64,000 bases of DNA from the NCBI GenBank assembly GCA_045635085.1, contig JAZRBM010000013.1:1-64000 (forward strand). The letters are read 5' to 3'. Of this stretch, positions 24,673 through 32,826 are shown one piece after another. How positions within the stretch are numbered: position 1 is the stretch's first letter; each line of letters opens with the position of its first letter. This DNA is from Congzhengia sp045635085 (GTDB lineage: Bacteria > Bacillota > Clostridia > UBA1381 > UBA9506). Position numbers and translations under genes: made by a program. Under the pieces are notes generated by a model that saw only the letters and a list, made by a program, of their open reading frames with translations, was not told where the DNA came from and searched no databases.

Positions 24673-26265
24673 ATGAAAAAGAAAATTTTATTAACGCTTA
24701 TTTTAGCCGTACTTGGTGTGCTTGTATTTGGTGGAATTAATGTATCAGCGGTGTCAACGGGTACTTGCGGAACAAACCTTACCTGGAAATTGGATGATAA
24801 TGGTACTCTCACAATCAGTGGTAGTGGTGCTATGAACAATTATTCAAGTGATGATTTTGCATCTTGGTTCAGTAACCGAGCAGATATTAAGAGAGTAATC
24901 ATCTCGAATAGTGTGACAAGTATTGGTGATTATGCGTTTTATCATTGCTACGGACTAACAAGTGTAACGATCCCAAACAGTGTAACAAGCATTGGTGATA
25001 GTGTGTTTTATGGTTGTAGCCGACTAACAAGTGCAACCATCCCAAGCAGTGTAACGAGCATTGGTGATAGTGCGTTTCGTGGTTGTAGCGGACTAACAAG
25101 TGTAACGATCCCAAACAGTGTAACGAGCATTGGTGATAGTGTGTTTTATGGTTGTAGCCGACTAACAAGTGCAACCATCCCGAACAGTGTAACGAGCATT
25201 GGTGATAGTGTGTTTTATGGTTGTAGCCGACTAACAAGTGCAACCATCCCGAACAGTGTAACGAGCATTGGTGATAGTGCTTTTGACAATTGTACCCGAC
25301 TTACAAGTGTAACCATTCCGAACAGTGTAACAAGTATTGGTAATTCTGTGTTTTTCAATTGTACTGGACTTGTAAGTGTAACTCTTCCGAACGGCGTAAC
25401 AAGCATTGGCAATGGTGTGTTTTACGGTTGTACTGGACTAACAAGTGTGACCATTCCAGACAGTGTAACAAGCATTGGCGATAGAGTGTTTTACGGTTGT
25501 ACCGGACTAACAAGTGTAACCATTCCAGACAGTGTAACAAGCATTGGCGATAGAGTGTTTTACGGTTGTACCGGACTAACAAGTGTAACCATTCCAGACA
25601 GGGTAGCAAAGATTGGTAATTATGCTTTTATGAATTGTACTGGACTAACAAGTGTAACCATTCCAGACAGTGTAACAAGCATTGGAGCGGGTGCTTTTTA
25701 CGACTGTATCGGACTTGTGAGCATAACCATCCCGGACGGCGTGGTATGGATAGACGATAGTGTGTTTTACGGTTGTACTGGACTAACAAGTGTGACCATT
25801 CCAGACAGGGTAGCAAAGATTGGTAATTATGCTTTTATGAATTGTACTGGACTAACAAGTGTGACCATTCCGAACAGTGTAACGAGTATTGGCTATGATT
25901 CTTTTGAGAATTGCAAAAGCTTAACTGATGTTTATTATTACGGAACAGAAGATGAATGGAAAGGTATTACTATTTATCTTGATGACACACTTATACGGGC
26001 AACAATACATTATATTAAACATACAAGAACAACAATTTCTGTCGATGATAAAGAATTTACTATTACGCCAATTAACATAGAAACAGGAAAAACAATTATT
26101 CTTGCACTTTATGATGGTACAAAGTTTGTTGAAATGCAACATGCAATCTATGAAGGTGAAGAGATTACATTCATAACATCTAAAACATACACGAATGCAA
26201 AAGTTATGGTTTGGGATGATTTAACAAATTTAAGACCTGCATGCTATGTTGAAATCGTAAAATAG
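24673..26265 (+). CDS. Secreted BspA-type leucine-rich repeat (LRR_5) protein
   Basis: 530 residues with a signal peptide ending near residue 25. After a lead-in containing the CGTNLTWKLDDNGTLTISG block typical of these proteins come about 15 leucine-rich repeats of exactly 23 residues (consensus SVTIPNSVTSIGDSVFYGC..LT). A last degenerate repeat ends YYYGTEDEWKGI, and a beta-type C-terminal domain of about 90 residues follows. BspA-like proteins bind host or bacterial surfaces; no wall anchor (SLH, sortase) is visible here. Start ATG 24673 follows AAAGGAGAGG. The start site lies close behind the repeat right end and the candidate Spo0A box, and the next gene follows another repeat copy. Confidence 0.88.
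   Translation: MKKKILLTLILAVLGVLVFGGINVSAVSTGTCGTNLTWKLDDNGTLTISGSGAMNNYSSDDFASWFSNRADIKRVIISNSVTSIGDYAFYHCYGLTSVTIPNSVTSIGDSVFYGCSRLTSATIPSSVTSIGDSAFRGCSGLTSVTIPNSVTSIGDSVFYGCSRLTSATIPNSVTSIGDSVFYGCSRLTSATIPNSVTSIGDSAFDNCTRLTSVTIPNSVTSIGNSVFFNCTGLVSVTLPNGVTSIGNGVFYGCTGLTSVTIPDSVTSIGDRVFYGCTGLTSVTIPDSVTSIGDRVFYGCTGLTSVTIPDRVAKIGNYAFMNCTGLTSVTIPDSVTSIGAGAFYDCIGLVSITIPDGVVWIDDSVFYGCTGLTSVTIPDRVAKIGNYAFMNCTGLTSVTIPNSVTSIGYDSFENCKSLTDVYYYGTEDEWKGITIYLDDTLIRATIHYIKHTRTTISVDDKEFTITPINIETGKTIILALYDGTKFVEMQHAIYEGEEITFITSKTYTNAKVMVWDDLTNLRPACYVEIVK
24898..25915 (+). repeat. Tandem 69-bp repeats inside the leucine-rich repeat gene
   Basis: About 15 units of 69 bases, each encoding one 23-residue repeat. 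Several adjacent units are nearly identical at the DNA level (for example 24955-25020 versus 25093-25158, and 25441-25509 versus 25510-25578). That is a substrate for slippage or unequal recombination. Confidence 0.88.
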
Positions 26266-26282
26266 TCTGCAATGTTTTACTT

Positions 26283-26538
26283 ATGCCAATTTTCAAAATT
26301 TAATAAAATAGTTTGCCGATAATAAATATTTACATATACTATCGGGAGCGGGAAAATCCAGTATTCCTGCGGGTTCTAAAGGGAAATGTTCGAGGAAAAT
26401 CAGTGAAAAAATTAAGAAAAAATAGTAGGTCCTAATACGAGCTTGCGAGTATCAAGGCTCTCGGGTACCCAACAGAAATCTGTGATTTCGTGTTGGGTGA
26501 TGGTTCTTATTATTCACTGTTCGCCTGTCTTGACACGA
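26283..26538 (+). repeat. Dispersed structured repeat, copy A
   Basis: It begins with a degenerate left end, then TAGTTTGCCGAT. Predicted helices: CCGATA/TATCGG; GCGGGAA/TTCCTGC; CAGTGAA (about 26400) with TTCACTG (about 26515); and ACCCAACA-GAAATC closing on GATTTC-TGTTGGGT. The right end is CTTGACACGA. The section from about 26420 to 26520 is identical to copy C except for one base. It lies between the leucine-rich repeat gene and the DUF5412-like gene. Confidence 0.8.
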
Positions 26539-26540
26539 AC

Positions 26541-26549
26541 TTTGTCGAA
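26541..26549 (+). promoter_or_regulatory. Candidate Spo0A box before the DUF5412-like gene
   Basis: TTTGTCGAA, a close match to the Spo0A box, starts 3 bases after the repeat end. A weaker copy (ATGTTGAAA) follows and overlaps the ribosome site region. Confidence 0.45.
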
Positions 26550-26573
26550 TAATGTTGAAAGGAGAAAGATAAG

Positions 26574-26954
26574 ATGAAGAAAGCTTGTATTGTACTAATA
26601 TCTATTATTATTGTAGGTATATGCGTTTTCTGTGGATATAAACTACTTCAAAGTTTTGTTTTATTAGAGCCGACAGTGTTGCAACAAGTGGAATCGCCAG
26701 ATGGAAAGTACACAGCATATGTTTTTCATTGTGAGGGAACGAGAGAAAGATTTACTTATCGACTATCTATTATCGAAAGCGACAAAAAGTTAAAAAAGAG
26801 TGTTGGTAATACATATATTTCTGACAGTTCTTTTGATGTTAGTTGGATAGATAATGGAAATTTGAAGGTTAATAATTATCCTACAATTGATATATTCAAA
26901 CAAGAACAAAAAGTTGGTAAAATTAAAATTCAATATAATTATTTAAAAGAATAG
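26574..26954 (+). CDS. DUF5412-like membrane-anchored protein
   Basis: 126 residues. An N-terminal membrane anchor (about 5-27) is followed by a small extracytoplasmic domain with SPDGKYTAYVFHCEGTR, then FTYRLSII and VSWIDNGNLKVN. This order of motifs resembles DUF5412, a family of unknown function in Firmicutes. GAAAGGAG precedes the ATG. Its stop codon TAG is also the first bases of repeat copy B, so the repeat abuts the gene exactly. Confidence 0.65.
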   Translation: MKKACIVLISIIIVGICVFCGYKLLQSFVLLEPTVLQQVESPDGKYTAYVFHCEGTRERFTYRLSIIESDKKLKKSVGNTYISDSSFDVSWIDNGNLKVNNYPTIDIFKQEQKVGKIKIQYNYLKE

Positions 26955-27077
26955 TTTGCCGATAATAAATATTTACATATCGGGCAGGAAAATCTTACAT
27001 TCCTGCGGGTTCTGATGGAAAATGCTCGGGTGAATTTAGTAGGTCCTATTATTCACTGTTCTCCTGACTTGACACGA
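26952..27077 (+). repeat. Dispersed structured repeat, copy B (internally deleted)
   Basis: It starts TAGTTTGCCGAT and ends GACTTGACACGA. It keeps the first two hairpins (CCGAT/ATCGG; GCAGGAA/TTCCTGC, a compensated variant) and the right end. It lacks the block of about 75 bases that in copies A and C lies between GGTCCT and ATTATTCACTG. Confidence 0.8.
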
Positions 27078-27116
27078 GTAAAAATTCTGTCGAATTATGT
27101 GTAAAGATGTGATAAT

Positions 27117-27146
27117 ATGAAGAAAAAGATTGCTTTTTGGTCTTAA
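27117..27146 (+). pseudogene. Nine-codon 5' remnant of a lost signal-peptide gene
   Basis: Reads MKKKIAFWS then TAA. The upstream region (repeat right end, TGTCGAATTATGT, spacing, ATAAT before the ATG) mirrors that of the gene at 24673. Confidence 0.4.
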
Positions 27147-27294
27147 TTATATGAGTTATCACTAGAAATCGGTGCTTGAATTGTACAGTGTTCATATTAG
27201 TTACGACATTTTGCGACAAAACCTACTAATAAATAGTCTTATAGAAATAAAGAAGATTGCGATTAGAAGTTTTTGTAGAAATATGCTGAAATAC

Positions 27295-27323
27295 TTGAAT
27301 TTTATGTAGAATAGTGATATAAT
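27295..27323 (+). promoter_or_regulatory. Promoter of the diguanylate cyclase gene
   Basis: TTGAAT (27295-27300) and TATAAT (27318-27323) with a 17-base spacer, 48 bases before the start codon. Confidence 0.7.
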
Positions 27324-27370
27324 TTAATTAGAAATCTTTGTTAATTATATTATGAAAGAAGATAAAGCAA

Positions 27371-29668
27371 ATGGCAATAACATACGAACGAAAAAAACAA
27401 AAACAAAATAATATTTTATATACAATTGTTGCTGCAATTTTAATATGTGCAGTCTTTTTTGCAATAGTTGTATCTTTTTTTATTAAGGCTGAGGACGATG
27501 CTTATGAGATGCTTCATATTCAGACAAAACAGATTAAAGACGATCTTATTTTGCAATTAAAATCAGACAGAGAAAACCTTACTACTATGGCAAACTTTGC
27601 TTCAAAGCTCTATGCTGACGGAAAAGGCTATGAGCGTATGTTTAATTCCTTTAAGCCTATTGGTTTGTTTGCAAGAATTGGTATTCTCAATCCGGACGGG
27701 ACCTTTATTACAAAGGACGGCACTTATGATTTAGGCGGACAAATTTCATTTGAAGAGCAGGCAAGTCTTGGAGAACATATTACAGGTAGAACTTATAGCT
27801 ATTCAATGCCTGATGAACAGGTAGTCCGTAGTTCTGTTCCGATTCAGGTGAACGGAGAAACTGTCGGTATTATGTATGGCATCATTAAGATTGAAACCAT
27901 CAACGAAAAATACAATAATATGGCAGAAGAGCTTGATGCTCAGCTTTTTGTTTATGATAAGGAAACAGGAAAATTTATTGTAGATACAATAAATGAAAAA
28001 CCATCTGAACTGTCAAGCTTGAAAAACAGGGAGTATAATGACGGCTATTCATACGAAATGCTGGCTAATTCCGATAAAGGTTATTCATCGTTCAAGTCAA
28101 TACGAACAGGTGAGAATCTTTATATCCATTATTCTACCATTGAAGATTTTGACTGGGGTATCATGCTTGCCCGTTATGAAACCCAGGTATTTGAGGAAAC
28201 TCATAAAATATCCCACAACTTATTTGTTGTTTTTGCTCTATTCATTTTAATTATAGCAATTTACCTTGAACTGATATTAAGAAGCGAAAAAAATAGAGCA
28301 AAATTAAATTCAGAGTCTTCTGTTATCAGGCATCTTCTTCTGGAAATAAACAGGCAACATGAAAATATAAATACCGCTTTAAAAAGAATAAAAGAATTTT
28401 CAAGCGCCCGTTCCTGCTTCTTTGCAGATACTGACGGAGAGGATTATTACTACATAAAGCCTTCACTGAAGGATAAATGCTTGTTGGGTGACGAAAGAAA
28501 ATACTTTGTTAGCGAGCTTTTCAGGTACGCGGCAAATATTCATACTGATGATTCATCTACCGGATTTATGCAAATTGTTCCCAACAATCACCTTTTAAAA
28601 ACCAATCCGGAATTTTATAACTTTTTATTAAATCAAGGTATCAAAGATATATCTTTTGCGATTATTACAGACAAGGATAACCATGTCAGTATCTTAGGTG
28701 CGATTAACCCGAAGAAAAGCTCTGACATCAGAAAACTCGCCAGCGATGTTGTGGTTTGTTTCTCTATTGCCATATATAACAAAAAGCATCTTAACAAAAC
28801 TGAGCTTACTGCAACAACAGATTCTCTTACCGGAGCGTTAAACCGTGTTGCATATAAAAAAGATATTCTCGTTTTTGACGAAGAAAAACCGGAAGACTTT
28901 TCCTGCATTTATATTGATGTTAACGAGCTTCATATCAGGAACAATAAATACGGACACGCCGCAGGCGACGAAATGCTTATTTATATTGCAAATTCCTTAA
29001 AGGAAGTGTTCTTTGGCCAGTACATTTACCGTATGGGTGGCGATGAATTTTTAGTATTTGCAAAGAAAATTCCACAAGAAACTATTAAACAGAGCATCGA
29101 AACCTTTGCCCAGCAAATAAAAACAAGGGACTACAACGTAGCTATTGGTATATCTTACAGAAATCGAAATACAAACTGTGAGGAAATGGTTCGCGAAGCC
29201 GAAATCAGAATGTATGAGGCAAAGGCTCAATATTATCAGGATAAAGAAAAGAAAAATGCCTCACATACAGATGACAAAGGTTACGTCCATGTGAAAACAG
29301 GCATACTTGAAATTGATGCGATGATTTCTATTCTGAAAGAAAATTATAATGGGATATATCGTGTAGACTTAGATACGGACAAGGCGCATCGTATTTTAAT
29401 GCCTGCCTATCTTGGTTATAATGAAAATGAAGAACATTTTTCTAACCTTTTAACTAAGTATATAGATGATTCTGTTGCACCCGAGTTCCACAGAGCAATT
29501 ATGAACTTTTTGAATTATGAGGCTCTGAAAAGACAGCTTTTGGAAGGTAATACCCCCAGAATTACATATAAAAAGACTAACGGAGAAACTGTAATCCTTA
29601 GTATTTATAAGTTAAGTGATGCAGAAAATTCTGTAAATAATACACTTTGGGTTTTTGCCAGAGATTGA
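27371..29668 (+). CDS. Membrane sensor diguanylate cyclase (GGDEF)
   Basis: 765 residues. Membrane segments at about 16-38 and 277-297 flank a Cache-type extracytoplasmic sensor domain. A GAF-like region (about 320-470) follows, then a GGDEF domain (about 480-620) with the intact active site RMGGDEF near 553. No RxxD inhibitory site is seen at the usual place before it. The last 120 or so residues form a PAS-like domain (YNGIYRVDLDTDKAHR) of unknown ligand. It should make c-di-GMP from GTP in response to an outside signal. The ribosome site (AAGAAG) is weak. It has its own promoter and lies directly upstream of a c-di-GMP riboswitch. Confidence 0.88.
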   Translation: MAITYERKKQKQNNILYTIVAAILICAVFFAIVVSFFIKAEDDAYEMLHIQTKQIKDDLILQLKSDRENLTTMANFASKLYADGKGYERMFNSFKPIGLFARIGILNPDGTFITKDGTYDLGGQISFEEQASLGEHITGRTYSYSMPDEQVVRSSVPIQVNGETVGIMYGIIKIETINEKYNNMAEELDAQLFVYDKETGKFIVDTINEKPSELSSLKNREYNDGYSYEMLANSDKGYSSFKSIRTGENLYIHYSTIEDFDWGIMLARYETQVFEETHKISHNLFVVFALFILIIAIYLELILRSEKNRAKLNSESSVIRHLLLEINRQHENINTALKRIKEFSSARSCFFADTDGEDYYYIKPSLKDKCLLGDERKYFVSELFRYAANIHTDDSSTGFMQIVPNNHLLKTNPEFYNFLLNQGIKDISFAIITDKDNHVSILGAINPKKSSDIRKLASDVVVCFSIAIYNKKHLNKTELTATTDSLTGALNRVAYKKDILVFDEEKPEDFSCIYIDVNELHIRNNKYGHAAGDEMLIYIANSLKEVFFGQYIYRMGGDEFLVFAKKIPQETIKQSIETFAQQIKTRDYNVAIGISYRNRNTNCEEMVREAEIRMYEAKAQYYQDKEKKNASHTDDKGYVHVKTGILEIDAMISILKENYNGIYRVDLDTDKAHRILMPAYLGYNENEEHFSNLLTKYIDDSVAPEFHRAIMNFLNYEALKRQLLEGNTPRITYKKTNGETVILSIYKLSDAENSVNNTLWVFARD

Positions 29669-29676
29669 AAGATTGC

Positions 29677-29705
29677 TTGACAAAGTCAGTTCATTGTGGT
29701 AAACT
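29677..29705 (+). promoter_or_regulatory. Promoter of the exopolysaccharide operon
   Basis: TTGACA (29677-29682) and TAAACT (29700-29705) with a 17-base spacer, ending 17 bases before the riboswitch. It starts 9 bases after the cyclase stop. Confidence 0.75.
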
Positions 29706-29721
29706 TATTTAAGTTCAATAT

Positions 29722-29794
29722 TTAGCAAAATCGGTGAAAATCGGTGACGCAAAGCAAAGAGGCTAAGGTTTTAAACTATGCCAGTCCAGCTGCA
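29722..29794 (+). ncRNA. Class I c-di-GMP riboswitch (GEMM)
   Basis: The GEMM-I core is visible in order: GCAAAA; a helix ATCGG/TCGGT closed by a GAAA-type loop; the invariant GACGCAAAGC; GGCTAAGG; and ATGCCAGTCCAGCTG. The class binds c-di-GMP. Its 3' strand (AGCTGCAA, 29788-29795) is also the 5' half of the terminator that follows. Binding would therefore be expected to hold that strand and let transcription continue (an ON switch by this reading). The direction is inferred, and the closing helix P1 is weak by eye. Confidence 0.85.
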
Positions 29795-29848
29795 ATGATA
29801 CAAGGTCGAGATATAGACTTTTGATTGTTGCAGCTATTTTTGTTTTTT
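29788..29848 (+). terminator. Riboswitch-controlled terminator
   Basis: AGCTGCAA (29788-29795) pairs with TTGCAGCT (29828-29835), followed by ATTTTTGTTTTTT. The 5' arm overlaps the aptamer. Confidence 0.8.
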
Positions 29849-29910
29849 ACACAAAAAACATTACATTACATATCATGTAGCAATAATATAGAATTGATGA
29901 GGGACGAAAA

Positions 29911-30747
29911 ATGAGTAAGAATTTTTCTAAAAATTTAATAAACTTTTTATCTGGCATAAAGAATTACACAACCGAGAAGATTCTTATTAACAAAATAAGA
30001 TATGGATTAAAAAATAAAGAGTTTAAGATGCATCTCCAATTTATAGTTGATAACAAAACTAAGAGGATTGTATCAGGCGAAGCTTTGTCAAGATGGGAAG
30101 ATTCTTCGGGCGAGGTTATTATGCCCGGAAAATATATAGGTGTAATGGAAAAATCCGGATTGATAACCAAGTTCGACTATTATATGTTTGAAAGTGTTTG
30201 TGATAAGCTGAGTAAATGGGCTAAAACAGATTTTAAAGAGCTTACAATATCTTGTAACTTTACGCGAATCACTATATCCGAAAAGGATTTTGTTGCCAAA
30301 ATAAAAGATATTGCAGAAAGGTACGAATTTGACAGAAGCAAACTGATAATGGAAATTACCGAAGATGCTATCGAGAAAAACTTAGATGTTGCAAGAGATA
30401 ATATCATAAAGGCGAAGGAACTGGGATTTCGCATTGCATTAGATGATATTGGTAGTGGTTATACATCATTGATAAGTTTGGGTGAGTATCCCATCGATAT
30501 AGTAAAGATCGACAGAGAAGTTCTTCTGCTCTCTGAAAAAGAAAGCGGAAAAAAACTATTTTTGGGAATTATATCGTTAATACACAATCTTAATCTTAAA
30601 GTTGTATGCGAAGGTGTTGAAACAGAAAAGCAAAACACCTTGGTTTCGGAAAGTGAATGTGATTATATCCAGGGGTGGTATTATTCAAAAGCACTCCCTG
30701 AGGCATCTGCGGAAAGTTTTTATAAAGAATATATGAAAAAGATTTAA
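29911..30747 (+). CDS. EAL-domain c-di-GMP phosphodiesterase
   Basis: 278 residues, essentially a stand-alone cytoplasmic EAL domain. Motifs in order: GEALSRW (the EAL signature), SCNFTR, EITED, LDDIGSGYTSL, IVKIDRE, EGVETE and QGWYYSKALP. All metal and catalytic residues known for active enzymes appear present, so it should hydrolyse c-di-GMP to pGpG. It is the first gene after the c-di-GMP riboswitch. Under an ON-switch this gives negative feedback. The start ATG follows GAGGGA. The acetyltransferase gene follows after 16 bases. Confidence 0.9.
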   Translation: MSKNFSKNLINFLSGIKNYTTEKILINKIRYGLKNKEFKMHLQFIVDNKTKRIVSGEALSRWEDSSGEVIMPGKYIGVMEKSGLITKFDYYMFESVCDKLSKWAKTDFKELTISCNFTRITISEKDFVAKIKDIAERYEFDRSKLIMEITEDAIEKNLDVARDNIIKAKELGFRIALDDIGSGYTSLISLGEYPIDIVKIDREVLLLSEKESGKKLFLGIISLIHNLNLKVVCEGVETEKQNTLVSESECDYIQGWYYSKALPEASAESFYKEYMKKI

Positions 30748-30763
30748 AAGGTGAAGATAAACT

Positions 30764-31306
30764 ATGAATGATAAATTTTCAAAGGATTTATACAGATACT
30801 ATGGAGAAAAGGGCGAAAGTTTTATTAAAAGACTTTTAAGACCAACAGAACTTAAGTATATTGCGCTTTTCAGAAAGGCAGAAAAATGCAAATTCAAGCC
30901 TTTGAAATTATACTATACAGTTAAACTCAAACTTATGTCTTATAAAACCCAGATACAAATTCCGGCACGTACAAAAATCGATGAAGGATTTTATATAGGT
31001 CATACCGGCAGAGTTATTATACACCCGGAAGCAGTCTTAGGAAAAAATATGAATATAGGCACGGGAGTAACCATAGGATATGAAAACCGTGGTGTACGAT
31101 GCGGTGCACCAACGTTTGACGGTAATTGTTGGATTGGAACGAACTCGGTTGTTGTAGGCAATATAAAAATTGGCGAGGATGTAATGATTGCACCTTTGAC
31201 CTTTGTAAATTTCGATGTTCCCTCTCACAGTATTGTGATAGGAAATCCAGCTAAAATAATACATAAAGAAAATGCAACAGAATATTATATAGAAAACAGA
31301 GTTTAA
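30764..31306 (+). CDS. Serine-acetyltransferase-like O-acetyltransferase (left-handed beta-helix)
   Basis: 180 residues. The C-terminal half is a hexapeptide-repeat beta-helix (IGHTGRVIIHPEAVLGKNMNIGTGVTIG, then GNCWIGTNSVVVGNIKIGEDVMIAP) and ends with IGNPAKII. This fold transfers acetyl from acetyl-CoA. The layout resembles the CysE-like transferases found in polysaccharide clusters more than the housekeeping CysE, whose N-terminal domain is longer. It likely acetylates a sugar of the exopolysaccharide. It lies between the EAL gene and the flippase in one operon. Confidence 0.82.
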   Translation: MNDKFSKDLYRYYGEKGESFIKRLLRPTELKYIALFRKAEKCKFKPLKLYYTVKLKLMSYKTQIQIPARTKIDEGFYIGHTGRVIIHPEAVLGKNMNIGTGVTIGYENRGVRCGAPTFDGNCWIGTNSVVVGNIKIGEDVMIAPLTFVNFDVPSHSIVIGNPAKIIHKENATEYYIENRV

Positions 31307-31326
31307 ACATAGGAGGTGCGCTCAAA

Positions 31327-32826
31327 GTGGCAACAAAAGATAACAGAATCAAATACAACTTATTGTCAGGCGTTTTGTATCAAGTTGTCCTGATTGCCCT
31401 GAGCTTTCTTCTTCCGAGACTGTATCTTGAAAATTTCGGTTCGGAGGTTAATGGTGTTCTGTCTACAATAAAGCAGATTTTTGTGTATATGCTTTTGCTT
31501 GAGTCAGGGGTAGGACTTGCTACCACACAGGCATTATATAAGCCTGTAGCCGAGAAAAATCATAACAAGGTAAGCTCTGTTATCTCGGCAACACACAGCT
31601 ACTATGTTAAAGTTGGCGTAATATATGCGATTATCGTACTTTTAATCGCCCTGGTGTATGAGTATATTGTGCCGACTGCAATTGGGCCCGGTGTGATTTT
31701 TGGAATTGTAATACTTACTGCACTTCCACAGCTGTTCAGCTATTTTGTACAAGCTAAATACAGAATACTTTTAGAGGTTGACGGCAGAAAATATGTTATA
31801 ACAAATTCCGAAACAATTTTGCAGCTTATATCAAATGTTGCTAAAATACTTGTTATATTGCTTACAAACAATCTTTTGTTGATGCAGCTTTCTTATTGCA
31901 TATTGTCGCTTTTACAGCTTTGCTACATATATACTTACGCAAAACGAAGATATAAATGGTTAAGTGTTAACGCTAAGCCTGATTATGAGGCGGTTTCTCA
32001 AAGAAAATCTGTCTTGGTTCATCAGGTTTCTGGAATGGTATTTAATAATACAGATATTTTGCTGTTGTCATTTTTATGCGATTTTAGAGTAGTCAGCGTT
32101 TATACTATTTACAACATCTTCTTTTCGCAGATTCAGACATTTATTACAAGCATTACTTCAGGTTTCAGTTTTGCGCTCGGGCAGATGTTTCATACTGACA
32201 GGGCAAGATTTATGAAGGTATATAATGTCTATGAAACATTTTACATTATGGCAACCTTTGTTATTTATACCCTGATGGCGGTATTTTTGCTTCCGCTTAT
32301 TCAGATATACACAAAAGGAATAAACGATGCTAATTACACAAATTCGCTTTTGGTAATTCTTTTTGTCGTTATGAACCTTTTGTCAAACGGAAAGCTTCCT
32401 TCAAACCATGTTCTTGAATATTCGGGCAAGTTTGAGGAAACACGTTCCCATGCAATTTGGGAAATGATTATAAATATTGCAGTTTCAATCGCTTCCATTT
32501 TGAAATGGGGAATTTGCGGTGCAATACTCGGTACGATTGTTGCTCTTTTATACCGAGGTACAATGATGATTTATTATTCAAACAAAAAAGTGCTTGGAAG
32601 AGGAATGTTTCATACATATAAGCTTTGGCTGGTAAACGGTGCGGTTTTTGTTACTTTAATGGCAATCTTTTATGTGGATAGCTTCAGTGGTCTTTCATTC
32701 GCCAAACTGCTTATAAAAGGAATTATACACTCTCTTTGGATAGTGCCTTTGTATATTGGGGTAAACTTTATATTTTTCAAAGGTGCATTTAAAAACTTAA
32801 TTGAATTATGGAGGAATAAAGCATGA
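31327..32826 (+). CDS. Wzx-type polysaccharide flippase (MOP superfamily)
   Basis: 499 residues with about 12-14 membrane spans and basic loops. The N-terminus (YNLLSGVLYQVVLIALSFLLPRLYLENFGSEVNGVLSTIKQ, first segment of that) is typical of polysaccharide export proteins of the MVF/Wzx group. It should flip the undecaprenyl-linked repeat unit across the membrane. It starts at GTG 31327 with AGGAGGTG upstream and overlaps the next gene by 4 bases (ATGA). Confidence 0.87.
   Translation: MATKDNRIKYNLLSGVLYQVVLIALSFLLPRLYLENFGSEVNGVLSTIKQIFVYMLLLESGVGLATTQALYKPVAEKNHNKVSSVISATHSYYVKVGVIYAIIVLLIALVYEYIVPTAIGPGVIFGIVILTALPQLFSYFVQAKYRILLEVDGRKYVITNSETILQLISNVAKILVILLTNNLLLMQLSYCILSLLQLCYIYTYAKRRYKWLSVNAKPDYEAVSQRKSVLVHQVSGMVFNNTDILLLSFLCDFRVVSVYTIYNIFFSQIQTFITSITSGFSFALGQMFHTDRARFMKVYNVYETFYIMATFVIYTLMAVFLLPLIQIYTKGINDANYTNSLLVILFVVMNLLSNGKLPSNHVLEYSGKFEETRSHAIWEMIINIAVSIASILKWGICGAILGTIVALLYRGTMMIYYSNKKVLGRGMFHTYKLWLVNGAVFVTLMAIFYVDSFSGLSFAKLLIKGIIHSLWIVPLYIGVNFIFFKGAFKNLIELWRNKA

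Larger units (their letters stand above)
27078..27370 (+). other. Intergenic region with a truncated gene start and the GGDEF promoter
   Basis: A candidate Spo0A box (TGTCGAA, 27088-27094) is followed by a leader and ATG AAG AAA AAG like the leucine-rich repeat gene start. The frame stops after 9 codons (27117-27146), so it looks like the leftover 5' end of a lost paralogue. The rest is AT-rich; a promoter sits at 27295-27323. Confidence 0.5.

Noticed and set aside
24899..25816. Minus-strand ORFs rich in repeated HLLVRYN-type segments
   Set aside because: They are the shadow of the tandem 69-bp repeats in the real plus-strand leucine-rich repeat gene.
24898..25915. CRISPR-like regular repetition
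   Set aside because: The repeats are contiguous 69-bp coding units with no spacers and lie within one signal-peptide gene.
26283..26538. Group II intron or a known riboswitch in the repeat copies
   Set aside because: No reverse transcriptase ORF, no domain V-like hairpin, and no riboswitch consensus that I can recognise.
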